The notes under the pieces: generated by a model
What the model was told of the DNA's origin: nothing
What the model saw: the letters and a program-made list of their open reading frames with translations, nothing else
Databases searched by the model: none
Shown here: positions 28,077 to 37,427 of the stretch, one piece after another
Layout of the letters: the number at the start of each line of letters is the position of its first letter
Numbering within the stretch: position 1 is the first letter of the stretch
NCBI RefSeq assembly: GCF_030066995.1
Contig: NZ_JASJAP010000001.1
Span: 310,001 to 374,000 of the forward strand
Direction of reading: 5' to 3'
Source of the DNA: Erythrobacter sp.
Lineage (GTDB): Bacteria > Pseudomonadota > Alphaproteobacteria > Sphingomonadales > Sphingomonadaceae
Length of the DNA stretch: 64,000 nt
Program-made: the position numbers and the translations under genes

Positions 28077-29005
28077 CAGGCGACCCCCGCAATCACGCGC
28101 GCGACCAGATCCGGGTCGAACGGGCGCAGGTCTTCCATCTTCTCACCCACGCCAATCGCGTGGATGGGCAGGCCGTATTGCTCGGCGGCTGCGACTAACA
28201 CTCCGCCGCGCGCGGTGCCGTCAAGCTTGGTCATGATGAGGCCGGTGACGCCCGCGACCTCCTGGAACACGTCAATCTGCGAGAGCGCGTTCTGGCCGTT
28301 GGTCGCATCGAGAACGAGGACAACATCGTGCGGCGCGTCCTCGTTGAGGCGGCCCAGCACCCGGCGGATCTTGGCGAGTTCGTCCATCAGCTCGCGCTTG
28401 TTCTGCAAGCGTCCGGCGGTGTCGACGATCAGCGCGTCGATGCCGGTCTCGGTCGCCTGCTTGACCGCGTCGAACACGATGCTCGCGGGGTCGCCGCCTT
28501 CGGGGCCTTTGACAATATCCACTCCCGCGCGCAGCGCCCAGGTCGCCAGCTGGCCGATCGCGGCGGCGCGGAACGTGTCTCCGGCCGCGAGCAGCACGCC
28601 GTAATCATCCTCGGTGAACAGATGTGCGAGCTTGGCGATCGTGGTCGTCTTGCCCGAGCCGTTGACGCCGATGACTAGGATCACCTGCGGACGAGGGAAG
28701 GCGGTGATTTCGAGCGGCTTGGCAACCGGGCGCAGGATCTCCGCGATCTCATCGGCCACCGCCTGCTTGAGCTCGTCCTGCGTGATCCGGTCGCCGAAGC
28801 GCTTCTCCGCCAGACGCTCGCGGATGCGGCCCGCGGCCTTGGGGCCAAGGTCGGAGACTATCAGCGCATCCTCTATGTCATCGAGCGTCGCGTCCGACAG
28901 CTTGCCGCCGCCCGCCAGCCCTGCGAGGTTGTCGCTCAGCCGCTCGGAGGTCTTGCGAAAGCCGCCAAGCAGCCGCTCGCTCCAGCTGGTCTGCGTTTCA
29001 CTCAC
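28076..29005 (-). CDS. ftsY: signal recognition particle receptor FtsY
   Basis: GTPase receptor that docks SRP-ribosome complexes at the inner membrane. The 309 residues consist almost only of the NG domain: helical N-domain to ~95, then P-loop GVNGSGKTTTIAKLA, DTAGRLQNKRELMDEL, TKLDGTARGG and the C-terminal GVGEKMEDLRPFDPD. The long acidic A-domain of E. coli FtsY is absent, usual in this lineage. ATGA overlap with mtaB upstream and TGATG with yciB downstream. Confidence 0.97.
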   Translation of the reverse strand: MSETQTSWSERLLGGFRKTSERLSDNLAGLAGGGKLSDATLDDIEDALIVSDLGPKAAGRIRERLAEKRFGDRITQDELKQAVADEIAEILRPVAKPLEITAFPRPQVILVIGVNGSGKTTTIAKLAHLFTEDDYGVLLAAGDTFRAAAIGQLATWALRAGVDIVKGPEGGDPASIVFDAVKQATETGIDALIVDTAGRLQNKRELMDELAKIRRVLGRLNEDAPHDVVLVLDATNGQNALSQIDVFQEVAGVTGLIMTKLDGTARGGVLVAAAEQYGLPIHAIGVGEKMEDLRPFDPDLVARVIAGVA

Positions 29006-30216
29006 CGCAACAGGCCTCCAACGACTTCGCGCACTTGCACGTCAACGATCTCGCCCGCGCTCACGCCTTCGGGCACCGCGACGCGGGCGTAGGAGGGCGC
29101 ATAGCCCGTCCCGTCGCGTTCGGCGAGGACGCTCAGCGTTTCGCCCACAAATCCGCCGAGCCAGCGCGACCGCCGGGCCGCGACCGCGCCGCGCAGCTCG
29201 GCGGCGCGGGCCTTGATGATGGAGCGTTCGACCTGCGGCATGCGCGCGGCTGGTGTGCCAGGGCGGGGCGAATACGGGAAGATGTGCCCGTGGACGATAT
29301 CGAGCTCGTCGATGATCGAGAGGTTGGCGGCGTGGTGCTCTTCGCTCTCGGTGGGAAAGCCCGCGATGAGGTCTGCGCCGATCGCGATGTCCGGACGCGC
29401 CGCCTTCAGCCGCGCGACCAGATCCACCGCGTCACGGCGCAAGTGGCGACGTTTCATGCGCTTTAAAATCAGGTCATCCCCATGCTGGAGCGAGAGGTGC
29501 AGGTGCGGCATGACGCGCGGTTCGTGGGCGATCAGATCGAAGAGCTTGGCGTCGATTTCGATCCCGTCGACCGACGAAAGCCGCAGACGAGTTAGTTGAT
29601 GAAACGCATGCGAGAGCGCTTCTATCAGGTCACCCAGAGCCGGTTTTCCTGCAAGATCATGTCCCCAGCTTGTAAGATCGACACCTGTCAGAACAACTTC
29701 CTTAGCCCCTTCATCAAGGTGTTTTTCGACCTGTCGCAACACCTCCGGGATCGACAGCGAACGGCTTTTTCCGCGCCCTTGAGGGATCACGCAAAAGGTG
29801 CAGGCGTGGTCGCATCCGTTCTGCACGGCCACGAAGGCGCGCGTGCGCGTTGGCGGCAGCGGCGCCTCGGGCGCGGGGGCGGGCGCGGGCGCGGGCGCGT
29901 TCCAGGCGCGCGGATCGAGCTTGGCCTGGTTGGCGATGAGCCCATCGACCTCGGGCATCGCGGCAATCGCGTCACGCTCGATATCCGCCGCGCAACCGGT
30001 CACGATCAGGCGGGCATCCGGGCGCTCGCGCCGCGCGCGGCGGATCGCCTGCCGGGTCTGGCGCACCGCTTCAGACGTGACCGCGCACGAATTGACCACC
30101 ACCACATCGCCCGCATCCGCCAGCATCTCCTTCATGCGCTCGCTTTCGGCGATGTTGAGGCGGCAGCCCAGCGACACGACCTGAGGCATTGCGTGAGGAG
30201 AGGAGGGCGCGCTCAC
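29002..30216 (-). CDS. mtaB: tRNA ms2t6A37 methylthiotransferase MtaB
   Basis: Radical-SAM enzyme that methylthiolates t6A37 of tRNAs reading ANN codons. It has 404 residues: an N-terminal MTTase domain (PQVVSLGCRLNIAESE, VVNSCAVTSEA, VTGCAADIE give three cluster cysteines), the CxxxCxxC motif in NGCDHACTFCVIPQGRG, and a C-terminal TRAM domain. An Ala-Pro repeat linker (about residues 103-115) joins the first two domains. GTG 30216 has GGGAGGA six bases upstream and overlaps the dapF stop, so it beats the much longer open frame and the internal ATG 30189. Confidence 0.93.
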   Translation of the reverse strand: MSAPSSPHAMPQVVSLGCRLNIAESERMKEMLADAGDVVVVNSCAVTSEAVRQTRQAIRRARRERPDARLIVTGCAADIERDAIAAMPEVDGLIANQAKLDPRAWNAPAPAPAPAPEAPLPPTRTRAFVAVQNGCDHACTFCVIPQGRGKSRSLSIPEVLRQVEKHLDEGAKEVVLTGVDLTSWGHDLAGKPALGDLIEALSHAFHQLTRLRLSSVDGIEIDAKLFDLIAHEPRVMPHLHLSLQHGDDLILKRMKRRHLRRDAVDLVARLKAARPDIAIGADLIAGFPTESEEHHAANLSIIDELDIVHGHIFPYSPRPGTPAARMPQVERSIIKARAAELRGAVAARRSRWLGGFVGETLSVLAERDGTGYAPSYARVAVPEGVSAGEIVDVQVREVVGGLLR

Positions 30217-31034
30217 GCGTAGTCCTCCCATTCGAAATCGCCGCGAAAGGCCTCTGTAGCAGGGCCGGTCATGCGGATTGTGGAGCCGGTCTCGCCCGCC
30301 GGGTCCCAGGCGATCGCCAAATCCCCACCCGGCAGCGTCACGCGCACCGGGCTTGCGGTCAAACCCTTCGCAATCGCAGCGACCGCCGTGGCGCACGCGC
30401 CGGTGCCGCAGGCGCGCGTCAGCCCCGCGCCGCGTTCCCACACCCGCAAGGTCAGGTGGTTCTCTCCCGCCAGACTGGCCACGTTCACGTTGACCCGCTC
30501 GGGAAACAGCGGATCGTGTTCGATTTCGGGGCCGAGCCGCGCGAGATCCACCGCCTCGGCGTCCTCGACAAAGAAGATCGCGTGCGGGTTGCCGACATTG
30601 ACGGCCATCGGGGCTTCGAGGGTTTCCCAGCGCACCGGCATGGCGGCGGTGTCCATCGCGTAGGCGAGGGGAATTGCCTCCCATTCGAAGCGCGGCGTGC
30701 CCATATCGACGCTCGCGCCGCCTTCACCGGGCTCCAGCGCGATCATCCCGCCAGCGGTTTCGACCCGCACAGGCCCCTCGCACAGCAACGCCACCGCGCG
30801 GCTGGCGTTACCGCATGCCTCCACCTCGCCGCCATCGCTGTTGAAGATGCGCATGCGAAAATCCGCGCTCTCGCTGGGTTCGAGCACGATGACCTGATCG
30901 CAGCCCACGCCCTTGCGCCGGTCCGCCAGCGCGCGTGCGGTCGCCGCGTCTATATGGGGCAGATCGGACAGGCGCGCGTCGAGCACGACGAAGTCGTTGC
31001 CAAGGCCGTGCATCTTGATGAAGGGGACGCGCAT
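30213..31034 (-). CDS. dapF: diaminopimelate epimerase
   Basis: Converts LL- to meso-diaminopimelate for lysine and peptidoglycan. It has 273 residues in two pseudo-symmetric halves, each with a catalytic cysteine: EACGNASRAVAL and LTRACGTGACATA. The N-terminal motif KMHGLGNDFVVLDAR is diagnostic. It opens the minus-strand operon dapF-mtaB-ftsY-yciB-peptidase-methyltransferase, in which neighbours overlap or sit one base apart. Confidence 0.97.
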   Translation of the reverse strand: MRVPFIKMHGLGNDFVVLDARLSDLPHIDAATARALADRRKGVGCDQVIVLEPSESADFRMRIFNSDGGEVEACGNASRAVALLCEGPVRVETAGGMIALEPGEGGASVDMGTPRFEWEAIPLAYAMDTAAMPVRWETLEAPMAVNVGNPHAIFFVEDAEAVDLARLGPEIEHDPLFPERVNVNVASLAGENHLTLRVWERGAGLTRACGTGACATAVAAIAKGLTASPVRVTLPGGDLAIAWDPAGETGSTIRMTGPATEAFRGDFEWEDYA

Positions 31035-31070
31035 AACAAGGGGCGCATTTATGCGCGCACGCGCGAGCCG

Positions 31071-31098
31071 TAAAGGGAGGGGTGTAAAGGGAGGGGTG
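31071..31098. repeat. two tandem copies of a 14-base unit
   Basis: TAAAGGGAGGGGTG occurs twice head to tail (31071-31084, 31085-31098) between dapF and the GGDEF/EAL gene. It is purine-rich and could vary in copy number; no function is evident. Confidence 0.7.
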
Positions 31099-31165
31099 TA
31101 ATGAGAACGGGCGTGAAGCGCGCGGGCGAGAAGCAGGGCGAAACCGGCGAAACGCGCCAGGCCTG

Positions 31166-32917
31166 CTAGCTTGCCCGGCTACGAACCTGTCCTGTGTCAC
31201 CGGGCTCGGGCTCAGCGTCGCCTTCGATCCCGGCCTTCGGCGTTTGCGTTAGTGCGGGCTCCCCCTCGCTGAGCTCGCCGAGCAGGCCTTTTTCGCCCAG
31301 ACGCTCGCGCACCTCGTCGGCTGGCTCGGGACGCCCGTAGAGATAGCCCTGGCCCTTGAGATCGCCCATCCGCTGAAGCGCGGCAAGGATTTCCTCATCC
31401 TCGATCCCTTCGGCGGTGATGGGCATGTCGAGCCCGCGCCCAATCGATACGATCGCATCGACAATGCGCGAATTGCCCATTGGTGACGCGAGTTCGCTGA
31501 TGAAGCTGCGATCGATCTTGAGCCGGTCGAAGGGCAGCGTGCGCAGCTGCTCAAGGCTCGAATAACCGGTGCCGAAATCATCGAGGCTGACGCGCACCCC
31601 CTGGTTGCGAAGCGAGGTGATCATCGAGCGGACAAGACCGATATTTTCGTGCAGGCAGCTTTCGGTGATCTCGATATCAAGCCGGTGCGGCGGGAACTGG
31701 GCCTGCACCAGTCGCTTCAGAAGCTTTTGTGCGAACCACGGATCGCGCAGCTGCACGGGCGAGATGTTGATCGACAGCGTGATATCGTCGGACCATTCGT
31801 TCGCGTCGATAAAGGCGCGATCCATCAATTGGTCCGAAAGATCGGAGATGACGCCCATTTCCTCGGCGATCGGGATGAAGATTTCGGGGCTGACAAGGCC
31901 GAACTGCGGTGAGCGCCAGCGCGCAAGCATTTCGAAGCCGACGATCTCGCCCGTTTCGATATCGATCTGCTGTTCGTAATAGGGCACGAACTCACCCTCG
32001 GTGAGACCGCGGCGGATGCCGGTCTCCAGCTCGTTGCGAAACCGCAGCTCGCTTTCCATGCTCGGCTCGAACCAGAAGAAGCGGTTCTTGCCTTGCTTCT
32101 TGGCGTGGTACATCGCGATATCGGCAAACTGCATCAGATCCGCCGCGCTGTTCACCAGCGGGTTGAAACGATCCTTTTCATAGTCGGTCGCCATGCCGAT
32201 CGAAATGGCCAACTCCATCGAATTGGTCTCGGTCTCGATCGGGCGCGAGAGCTTTTCGTAGATGCGCAGCACCAGATCTTCGACGCGTTCGGGCGTGGCG
32301 GGATCGTAGGGATAGGTAAACCCGAACTCGTCCCCTCCGATCCGCGCCAGATTGACACCGCCCGGCAGCACTTCCTGCACGCGGCGCGCAAACTCCAGCA
32401 GGACTGCATCGCCGACGGTGTGGCCATGCATGTCGTTGATCTGCTTGAAGTTGTCGACATCGATCAGGACATAGGCCAGCGCTTCGCCATTGGCGTTGGC
32501 TTCGTGGCGCTGGCGTTCGGAGTGTTCGGCCATGGCGCGGCGATTGAGGCATCCGGTCAGCGGATCGGTCGCGGAAAGCCGACGCGCGTCGCGCTCGGCC
32601 TGCATGCGAATGGCGATTTCCTCGCGCAGCTGGCGATAGCGACGCCAGCTGAAGATGATCAGCGCGATGTTGAGAAACAGGGCGGTGGCCAGCAAATGGC
32701 TGGGGGCCTGCGTTCCGGTGTCGAACGAGCGGATCACGTCGGGAAGGACGGTTCCGCCGGTCGCGACGAACAGGCAGATGGCGCACACGGCAATGCCCAG
32801 CGCCACGAGGTCGCGTTCAGCCTTGATCTGGCTTTCGTGCGGAGGGGGAAACATCCTCTCTTGGTGCTCCACAGTGGTGGTTCCCTCCGTGTTTGTGCCC
32901 ATAGTCCCCATGGCCAC
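31166..32917 (-). CDS. membrane GGDEF-EAL cyclic di-GMP enzyme
   Basis: A 583-residue bifunctional c-di-GMP protein. Two helices (about 38-57 and 73-91) form a small membrane module with no recognisable sensor domain. The GGDEF domain (~110-280) has an intact GGDEF at 194-198 and no RxxD inhibitory site before it. The EAL domain (~300-550) has EML at 329-331 in place of EAL, keeping the catalytic Glu, and intact DDFGTGYSS, NISPVQL, EITES and TAEGIED motifs. Both activities are therefore plausible. Several in-frame ATGs (32917, 32911, 32902, 32854) compete for the start. Monocistronic. Confidence 0.93.
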   Translation of the reverse strand: MAMGTMGTNTEGTTTVEHQERMFPPPHESQIKAERDLVALGIAVCAICLFVATGGTVLPDVIRSFDTGTQAPSHLLATALFLNIALIIFSWRRYRQLREEIAIRMQAERDARRLSATDPLTGCLNRRAMAEHSERQRHEANANGEALAYVLIDVDNFKQINDMHGHTVGDAVLLEFARRVQEVLPGGVNLARIGGDEFGFTYPYDPATPERVEDLVLRIYEKLSRPIETETNSMELAISIGMATDYEKDRFNPLVNSAADLMQFADIAMYHAKKQGKNRFFWFEPSMESELRFRNELETGIRRGLTEGEFVPYYEQQIDIETGEIVGFEMLARWRSPQFGLVSPEIFIPIAEEMGVISDLSDQLMDRAFIDANEWSDDITLSINISPVQLRDPWFAQKLLKRLVQAQFPPHRLDIEITESCLHENIGLVRSMITSLRNQGVRVSLDDFGTGYSSLEQLRTLPFDRLKIDRSFISELASPMGNSRIVDAIVSIGRGLDMPITAEGIEDEEILAALQRMGDLKGQGYLYGRPEPADEVRERLGEKGLLGELSEGEPALTQTPKAGIEGDAEPEPGDTGQVRSRAS

Positions 32918-33083
32918 GTTGCTGGCCCTTTCCTTTGTGCGCGTTCGACCGCGGTTAAATGCCTACAAACGCGTGAAAATCGGGTTAATCGGGTGCCATC
33001 GGCGTCGCTCAAGGGGTGACAGCTGCGGCGCTGGGCCGCTAGGGCTCTGCGATCGCGCCATCCCGAAGGAGCCCAATCGAGCC

Positions 33084-33506
33084 ATGACAAAAGCGCCCGC
33101 AAACTACTGGCTGATGAAATCCGAGCCGTTCAAATACAGTTGGGACGACCTCGTGGCCGAGAAGGAGGGCGTGTGGGACGGCGTTCGCAACCATCTGGCC
33201 AAGAACAATCTTCTGGCAATGAAGGTGGGCGATGAGGCGTTCTTCTACCACTCGCGTGAGGGGCTGGAGATTGTCGGCATTGTCACGATCACGGTCGAAG
33301 GCATCCTCGATCCCACCGATGAGACCGGCAAATGGGCTGCGGTGAAGATCAAGCCGAAGCGCAGGTTCGATCACCCGGTCACGCTCAAGGCGATCAAGGC
33401 GAGGCCCGAGCTTGCCGAATGCGAACTGGTGCGTCTCTCGCGCCTCTCGGTGGCTAGGATCACGCCCGAGGAGTGGGAGATCATCTGCCGGATGGCCGAA
33501 GGGTAG
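33084..33506 (+). CDS. EVE domain protein
   Basis: A 140-residue protein made of one EVE (PUA-like) domain, a fold that binds modified bases in RNA or DNA. Visible features are NYWLMKSEPFKYSWDDL, WDGVRNHLAKNNLLAMKVGDEAFFYHS and VGIVTITVEG, all typical of the YTH/EVE family used in prokaryotic housekeeping copies. ATG 33084 has GAAGGAG upstream; a far longer open frame running back through the divergent GGDEF gene is rejected. The exact ligand is unknown. It converges on the ThDP enzyme gene. Confidence 0.9.
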   Translation: MTKAPANYWLMKSEPFKYSWDDLVAEKEGVWDGVRNHLAKNNLLAMKVGDEAFFYHSREGLEIVGIVTITVEGILDPTDETGKWAAVKIKPKRRFDHPVTLKAIKARPELAECELVRLSRLSVARITPEEWEIICRMAEG

Positions 33507-33534
33507 CGAGCGCTCTTCTCGCCCGCAGCTCGGG

Positions 33535-35226
33535 TCACAGACCGGCTTTGGCGCGCAGGCCGCTGACGCTCGCGCCGCTCGCGGCCAGCTGCTCGACGTC
33601 GATCACCATGTGGATGAAGCGCAAGCCTTCGCGCGCTTTCGCGTCGGTCAGGGCGGCTTTGAATTCATCGGTCGTCTGCGCTCGTGCGCTCCAGGCGCCA
33701 TAGGCTGCGGCGAGCGCGGCGAAGTCGGGGTTGGAAAGCTGCGTGGCGCTGACGCGGCCGGGATAATCGCGCTCCTGATGCATGCGGATCGTGCCGTAGG
33801 CGCCGTTATCGACCACCAGCACCAGCAGATCGAGGCCGTACTGGGCCGCGGTGGCCAGTTCCTGCCCGTTCATCAGGAAATCGCCATCGCCCGCGACCGC
33901 GACGACGGTGCGGTCGGGATAGCGCAGCGCGGCGGCGATTGCGGCGGGCAGGCCGTATCCCATCGCGCCCGCGGTCGGGGCGAGCTGCGTCGGGTGCCCC
34001 TCATAGCGCCAGTAGCGGTGCCACCAGCCGGCAAAATTGCCCGCGCCGTTGGCGATGATCGCATTGGGCGGCAGCGCGTCGCGCATGGCGGTGACGCACG
34101 CGCCCATATCGAGCGCGGGCGGCGAGGGGGAGGGGGTGTGCGTGGCCCAGTCGAGCCATTCGCGGTGCGCCTCGGCTCCGGCGTCGAAGGGAATGATCGC
34201 CTCATCCTCCCACAGCGCGGCGGCTTCGGCGAATTCATCGACCGAGCAGGCCAGCGCCAGATTGGTGCGATAGACGCGGCCCAGTTCATCGGGATCGGGA
34301 TGGACATGGATCAGCGTCTGATCGGGGTGATCAAGGCTCGGGACATCGTAGCCATCGGTCGTCGCCTCGCCCAGCCGCGCGCCGACCGCGAGCACCAGGT
34401 CCGCCGCCTTGACCCGCTCGACAAGCCTGGGGTTGGGGCCGTAGCCGAGATTGCCCGCATAGACGGGGGAAGAGGGGGAAATCGCGTCCTGGCGGCGAAA
34501 AGCGGTCGCAACGGGCAGGCCGATCCGCTCGGCAAAGCTCTGAAAATGCGCGCGCGCCTTGGCGTTCCAGCCCGCGCCGCCGATGATCGCAACTGGGCTC
34601 GCCGCGTCGCCGATCAGCGCGATCAGGGCCTGCATGGCGTCCGGGCACACAGCCTGCGCAGGACGGGTTACCAAGGGGCGAGGGCGCAGCGCGGCGGGCA
34701 CCGTCTCGCGCAGCATGTCCTCGGGCAGCGCGAGGACCACCGGACCGGGCCGCCCGCTTATCGCAACCGAGTAAGCCCGCGCGACATATTCCGGAATGCG
34801 CAGCGGATCGTCGATCCGCGCCGCCCATTTGCAGATGGGGCCGAAGAAGGCGGCAAAGTCGATCTCCTGAAACCCCTCGCGGTCGCGCATTCCCCGCGCC
34901 ACGTCTCCCACGAACACGATCATCGGCTGCGAATCCTGATGCGCCACATGAACGCCGATGCTGGCGTTGGTGGCGCCAGGTCCGCGCGTGACGAAGGCGA
35001 CGCCGGGGCGCAGCGTCTCCGCAGCGCTCAGCGCGCCTTGCGCGCAGGCCATGAAGGCCGCTCCGCCCTCCTGCCGACACGTCACCGTCTCGATCGCCGG
35101 GCGCGTGTGCAAAGCGTCGAGCACCGCCAGAAAGCTCTCTCCCGGCACGGTGAAAATCCGGTCCGTGCCCTGCTCGGCGAGACAATCGACCAGCAGTTCA
35201 GCCGCGCTGCGCGGGGTGTCGTTCAT
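33535..35226 (-). CDS. thiamine diphosphate-binding enzyme (acetolactate synthase large-subunit-like)
   Basis: A 563-residue ThDP enzyme with the three standard domains: PYR (FTVPGESFLAVLDAL, catalytic Glu in CRQEGGAAFMA), central Rossmann-like, and PP with the cofactor motif GDGDFLMNGQELATAAQYG ending in NGAYG. No small regulatory subunit gene (ilvN) and no other branched-chain genes are nearby, so biosynthetic acetohydroxyacid synthase is unlikely; a catabolic or decarboxylase-like role is possible. Monocistronic, convergent with the EVE gene. Confidence 0.85.
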   Translation of the reverse strand: MNDTPRSAAELLVDCLAEQGTDRIFTVPGESFLAVLDALHTRPAIETVTCRQEGGAAFMACAQGALSAAETLRPGVAFVTRGPGATNASIGVHVAHQDSQPMIVFVGDVARGMRDREGFQEIDFAAFFGPICKWAARIDDPLRIPEYVARAYSVAISGRPGPVVLALPEDMLRETVPAALRPRPLVTRPAQAVCPDAMQALIALIGDAASPVAIIGGAGWNAKARAHFQSFAERIGLPVATAFRRQDAISPSSPVYAGNLGYGPNPRLVERVKAADLVLAVGARLGEATTDGYDVPSLDHPDQTLIHVHPDPDELGRVYRTNLALACSVDEFAEAAALWEDEAIIPFDAGAEAHREWLDWATHTPSPSPPALDMGACVTAMRDALPPNAIIANGAGNFAGWWHRYWRYEGHPTQLAPTAGAMGYGLPAAIAAALRYPDRTVVAVAGDGDFLMNGQELATAAQYGLDLLVLVVDNGAYGTIRMHQERDYPGRVSATQLSNPDFAALAAAYGAWSARAQTTDEFKAALTDAKAREGLRFIHMVIDVEQLAASGASVSGLRAKAGL

Positions 35227-35449
35227 AAGCGCTCTCCCATCCCGTTCGCGCCTCTAGCCGCGCGTTGACGCGGGCGCAATTCGATTGCGCGTGTGGCTGA
35301 TGACGGGCGGAACGCGCGCGGGCAGAACCGCGCTTCGACTGGCTCGGGAGCCTCGGCTGGGGATAGCGCCCAAGGCTAACTGTCCCACTGTGCGACAGCC
35401 AGAAACGGCGGGCTGGGCAAAAGTTAAGAAAGTGTTAACGCGTGGTCGC

Positions 35450-35743
35450 ATGAGCACAGGTACCCCCGCCAGCCTCACCGGCGATCTGATCGCCGCTCCC
35501 GACCAACCGCGTGCGAGCGCGCACGATAACGACAATCCGCTGCGCAAGGCCTTTCGCCGCTGCCTCGTTTTGACCGAGGAGAGCGCGAGGCATCCGTTTC
35601 GCCGCAGCCTGCCGCCGCGCGTGAAGGCCGATTTGCACGATATCCCCGCTGAAAGCCTCTGGCGCCTGACGATGGAGGACGTGCGCGGCGCGGCCAGTGT
35701 CTATGTCGCGACAACGGCGGCCATCCTCGCTTTCATAATCTAG
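35450..35743 (+). CDS. small protein with C-terminal membrane helix, unknown
   Basis: About 97 residues starting MSTGTPASLTGDL. A polar N-terminus, a basic middle (PFRRSLPPRVKADLHDIPAESLW) and a hydrophobic C-terminal segment (VYVATTAAILAFII) suggest a tail-anchored protein. ATG 35450 is preferred; the frame is open from 35285 but that stretch looks noncoding. A GTTAAC-containing AT-rich patch about 15 bases upstream (35425-35438) may be part of the promoter. No family recognised; the call is tentative. Confidence 0.5.
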   Translation: MSTGTPASLTGDLIAAPDQPRASAHDNDNPLRKAFRRCLVLTEESARHPFRRSLPPRVKADLHDIPAESLWRLTMEDVRGAASVYVATTAAILAFII

Positions 35744-35810
35744 CCGCCGGACAAGACCGGGGCGCAAACAAAGCCAGGGTGCGGACCAGACCAGCCGCCG
35801 GACGCGCAGC

Positions 35811-37250
35811 CTATTCGGCGGCCTCCGCCTTGGGCCGATCGTCATCGTTGTGCGCCGGGCGCTCCGCGCGCTCGCGCGCTTCCTTTTCGGCGGTGAACAG
35901 CTTCCATCCCAGCCAGGCCGAAAAGACCGACATCGCTGCGGCGAGCAGCAATTGTTCGGCGGTGGGAAGGCCCACCAGGGTCAGCAGCACGGCCATGACC
36001 GAACCCACGACCATGGCCAGCGAGTTGACGATGTTGTTGGCCGCGATGGTGCGGCTGGCCGCGTCGTGCTCGCAGCGGGTCGTCAGAAAGGCGTAGAGCG
36101 GCACGACAAACATTCCGCCCGCAGTGGCAATGCCAAGAAGCATCAGCGAAAGCGGTATCGCCAGCGGCTCGAGGATCCAGTCCTGAACCGCGAGCAACTC
36201 GTTCGACGCGTCCGCCGGCCACGCGCGGCACACCAGGTAAAAGCCGACGATGAAAACGCCCATGAAAACCACGGATATGGGCGAGTGGCGGGCGGAGACC
36301 TCGCCCTTCAAAAGCGCGTTGATGCCAACCGATCCGATCGCAATGCCGATCGAGAAGATTACGAGGAAGAGGCTCGCCACCTCCTTAGAGGCCATGAGCT
36401 GGTTCTTGGCCAGCGGCGGGAACTGGATGAAGAGCACCGCGCCGATCGTCCAGAAGAAGCTGATCGCCAGAATCGCGTACCAGATTTCGCGGTTGGCCTT
36501 GGTGTCGAACACCAGCTTCCAGCTCATCACCAGCTGGTCCCACATCACCATCGGGACGAAGCCGACAATCCGTGCCGCGCCCCTCGGTGTCTTTTCCAGC
36601 CAGGGTTCAAGCACCGGATAGTGCATCTCGTGATCGCCCTGCGGCGGGGCTTCGGGAACCCAGCGGCTGACGAAATAGCCGATAAAGGCGGTTATGATGA
36701 TCCCGATCATCGCGTGTTCGACGCGGATGAAACCAGCGAGGATCGTGCCGGTCAGGATCGCGATATAGGTGCCCGCTTCGACCAGTCCGGTGCCGGGCAG
36801 CACCTCGTCGGGTTTCAGATGTTGCGGGAGGATCGAGTATTTGATTGGCGCGAGAAAGGTCGATTGCGCGGCGGCAAGGAAAACAACGAACAACAGCAGC
36901 GGAATAGCCACGGTGTGCACCATGATCCCCTGCCACGCCATGAACAGCCCCAGCGCGCCAAGCGAAGCCCAGAAAATCTCGAACAGTTTGACGCGCCGGA
37001 TAATCATCGCCTTGTCGTTCGTGTCCGCCAGCTGGCCTGCGAGCGCGGAAAGGATCACGAAGGGCAGGATGAAAATCCCGGTCGAAAGCGCGCTGAAGAC
37101 GCTTTCCTTGGCCTCATCGTTGTACACCGAATAGACCACGAACAGCACCAGCGCGGTCTTGAAAAGGTTGTCGTTGAAGGCGTTGAAGAACTGCGTGACC
37201 ATCAGAGGCAGAAAGCGCTTTTGGCGCATGAGGTGCGTCGAGGTGGTCAT
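35811..37250 (-). CDS. MFS transporter, LplT-like
   Basis: A 479-residue major-facilitator protein with 12 helices and a charged C-terminal tail (HNDDDRPKAEAAE). The start LMVTQFFNAFNDNLFKTALVLFVVYSVY resembles lysophospholipid transporter LplT, which flips lysophosphatidylethanolamine inward for reacylation. In enterobacteria lplT pairs with the acyltransferase gene aas; no aas-like gene follows here, but pgsA diverges from it. Substrate is inferred from the family only. Confidence 0.85.
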   Translation of the reverse strand: MTTSTHLMRQKRFLPLMVTQFFNAFNDNLFKTALVLFVVYSVYNDEAKESVFSALSTGIFILPFVILSALAGQLADTNDKAMIIRRVKLFEIFWASLGALGLFMAWQGIMVHTVAIPLLLFVVFLAAAQSTFLAPIKYSILPQHLKPDEVLPGTGLVEAGTYIAILTGTILAGFIRVEHAMIGIIITAFIGYFVSRWVPEAPPQGDHEMHYPVLEPWLEKTPRGAARIVGFVPMVMWDQLVMSWKLVFDTKANREIWYAILAISFFWTIGAVLFIQFPPLAKNQLMASKEVASLFLVIFSIGIAIGSVGINALLKGEVSARHSPISVVFMGVFIVGFYLVCRAWPADASNELLAVQDWILEPLAIPLSLMLLGIATAGGMFVVPLYAFLTTRCEHDAASRTIAANNIVNSLAMVVGSVMAVLLTLVGLPTAEQLLLAAAMSVFSAWLGWKLFTAEKEARERAERPAHNDDDRPKAEAAE

Positions 37251-37427
37251 GTCAAAGCAGTCGGGAATGCGGCCCCTTACCTCCGGTCAAATAGCGCGAA
37301 CGCCAGCCGGTACAAGCCTTGAGGTGGCGGGCTCGCAAGGGTCCGTCTCATTTGTGCACGGTTGATTGCGCTGGAATGCGGCTTGGTCTTTTGCGCGGGC
37401 GCGCGGCGCGCTAGGGGCTGGCGTGCC

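Noticed and set aside
30190..30684. N-terminal extension of MtaB
   Set aside because: The frame is open back to 30684, but that part is antisense-free overlap with dapF in another frame and a strong ribosome site supports GTG 30216.
31071..31098. CRISPR-like repeat
   Set aside because: Only two head-to-tail 14-base copies with no spacer; no cas genes anywhere in the window.
33412..35268. 618-codon plus-strand frame opposite the ThDP enzyme
   Set aside because: Longer than the real gene but Gly/Arg/Ala-rich and without motifs; the minus strand has intact ThDP motifs.
35850..37322. 490-codon plus-strand frame opposite the MFS gene
   Set aside because: Highly charged translation is the usual antisense of membrane helices.
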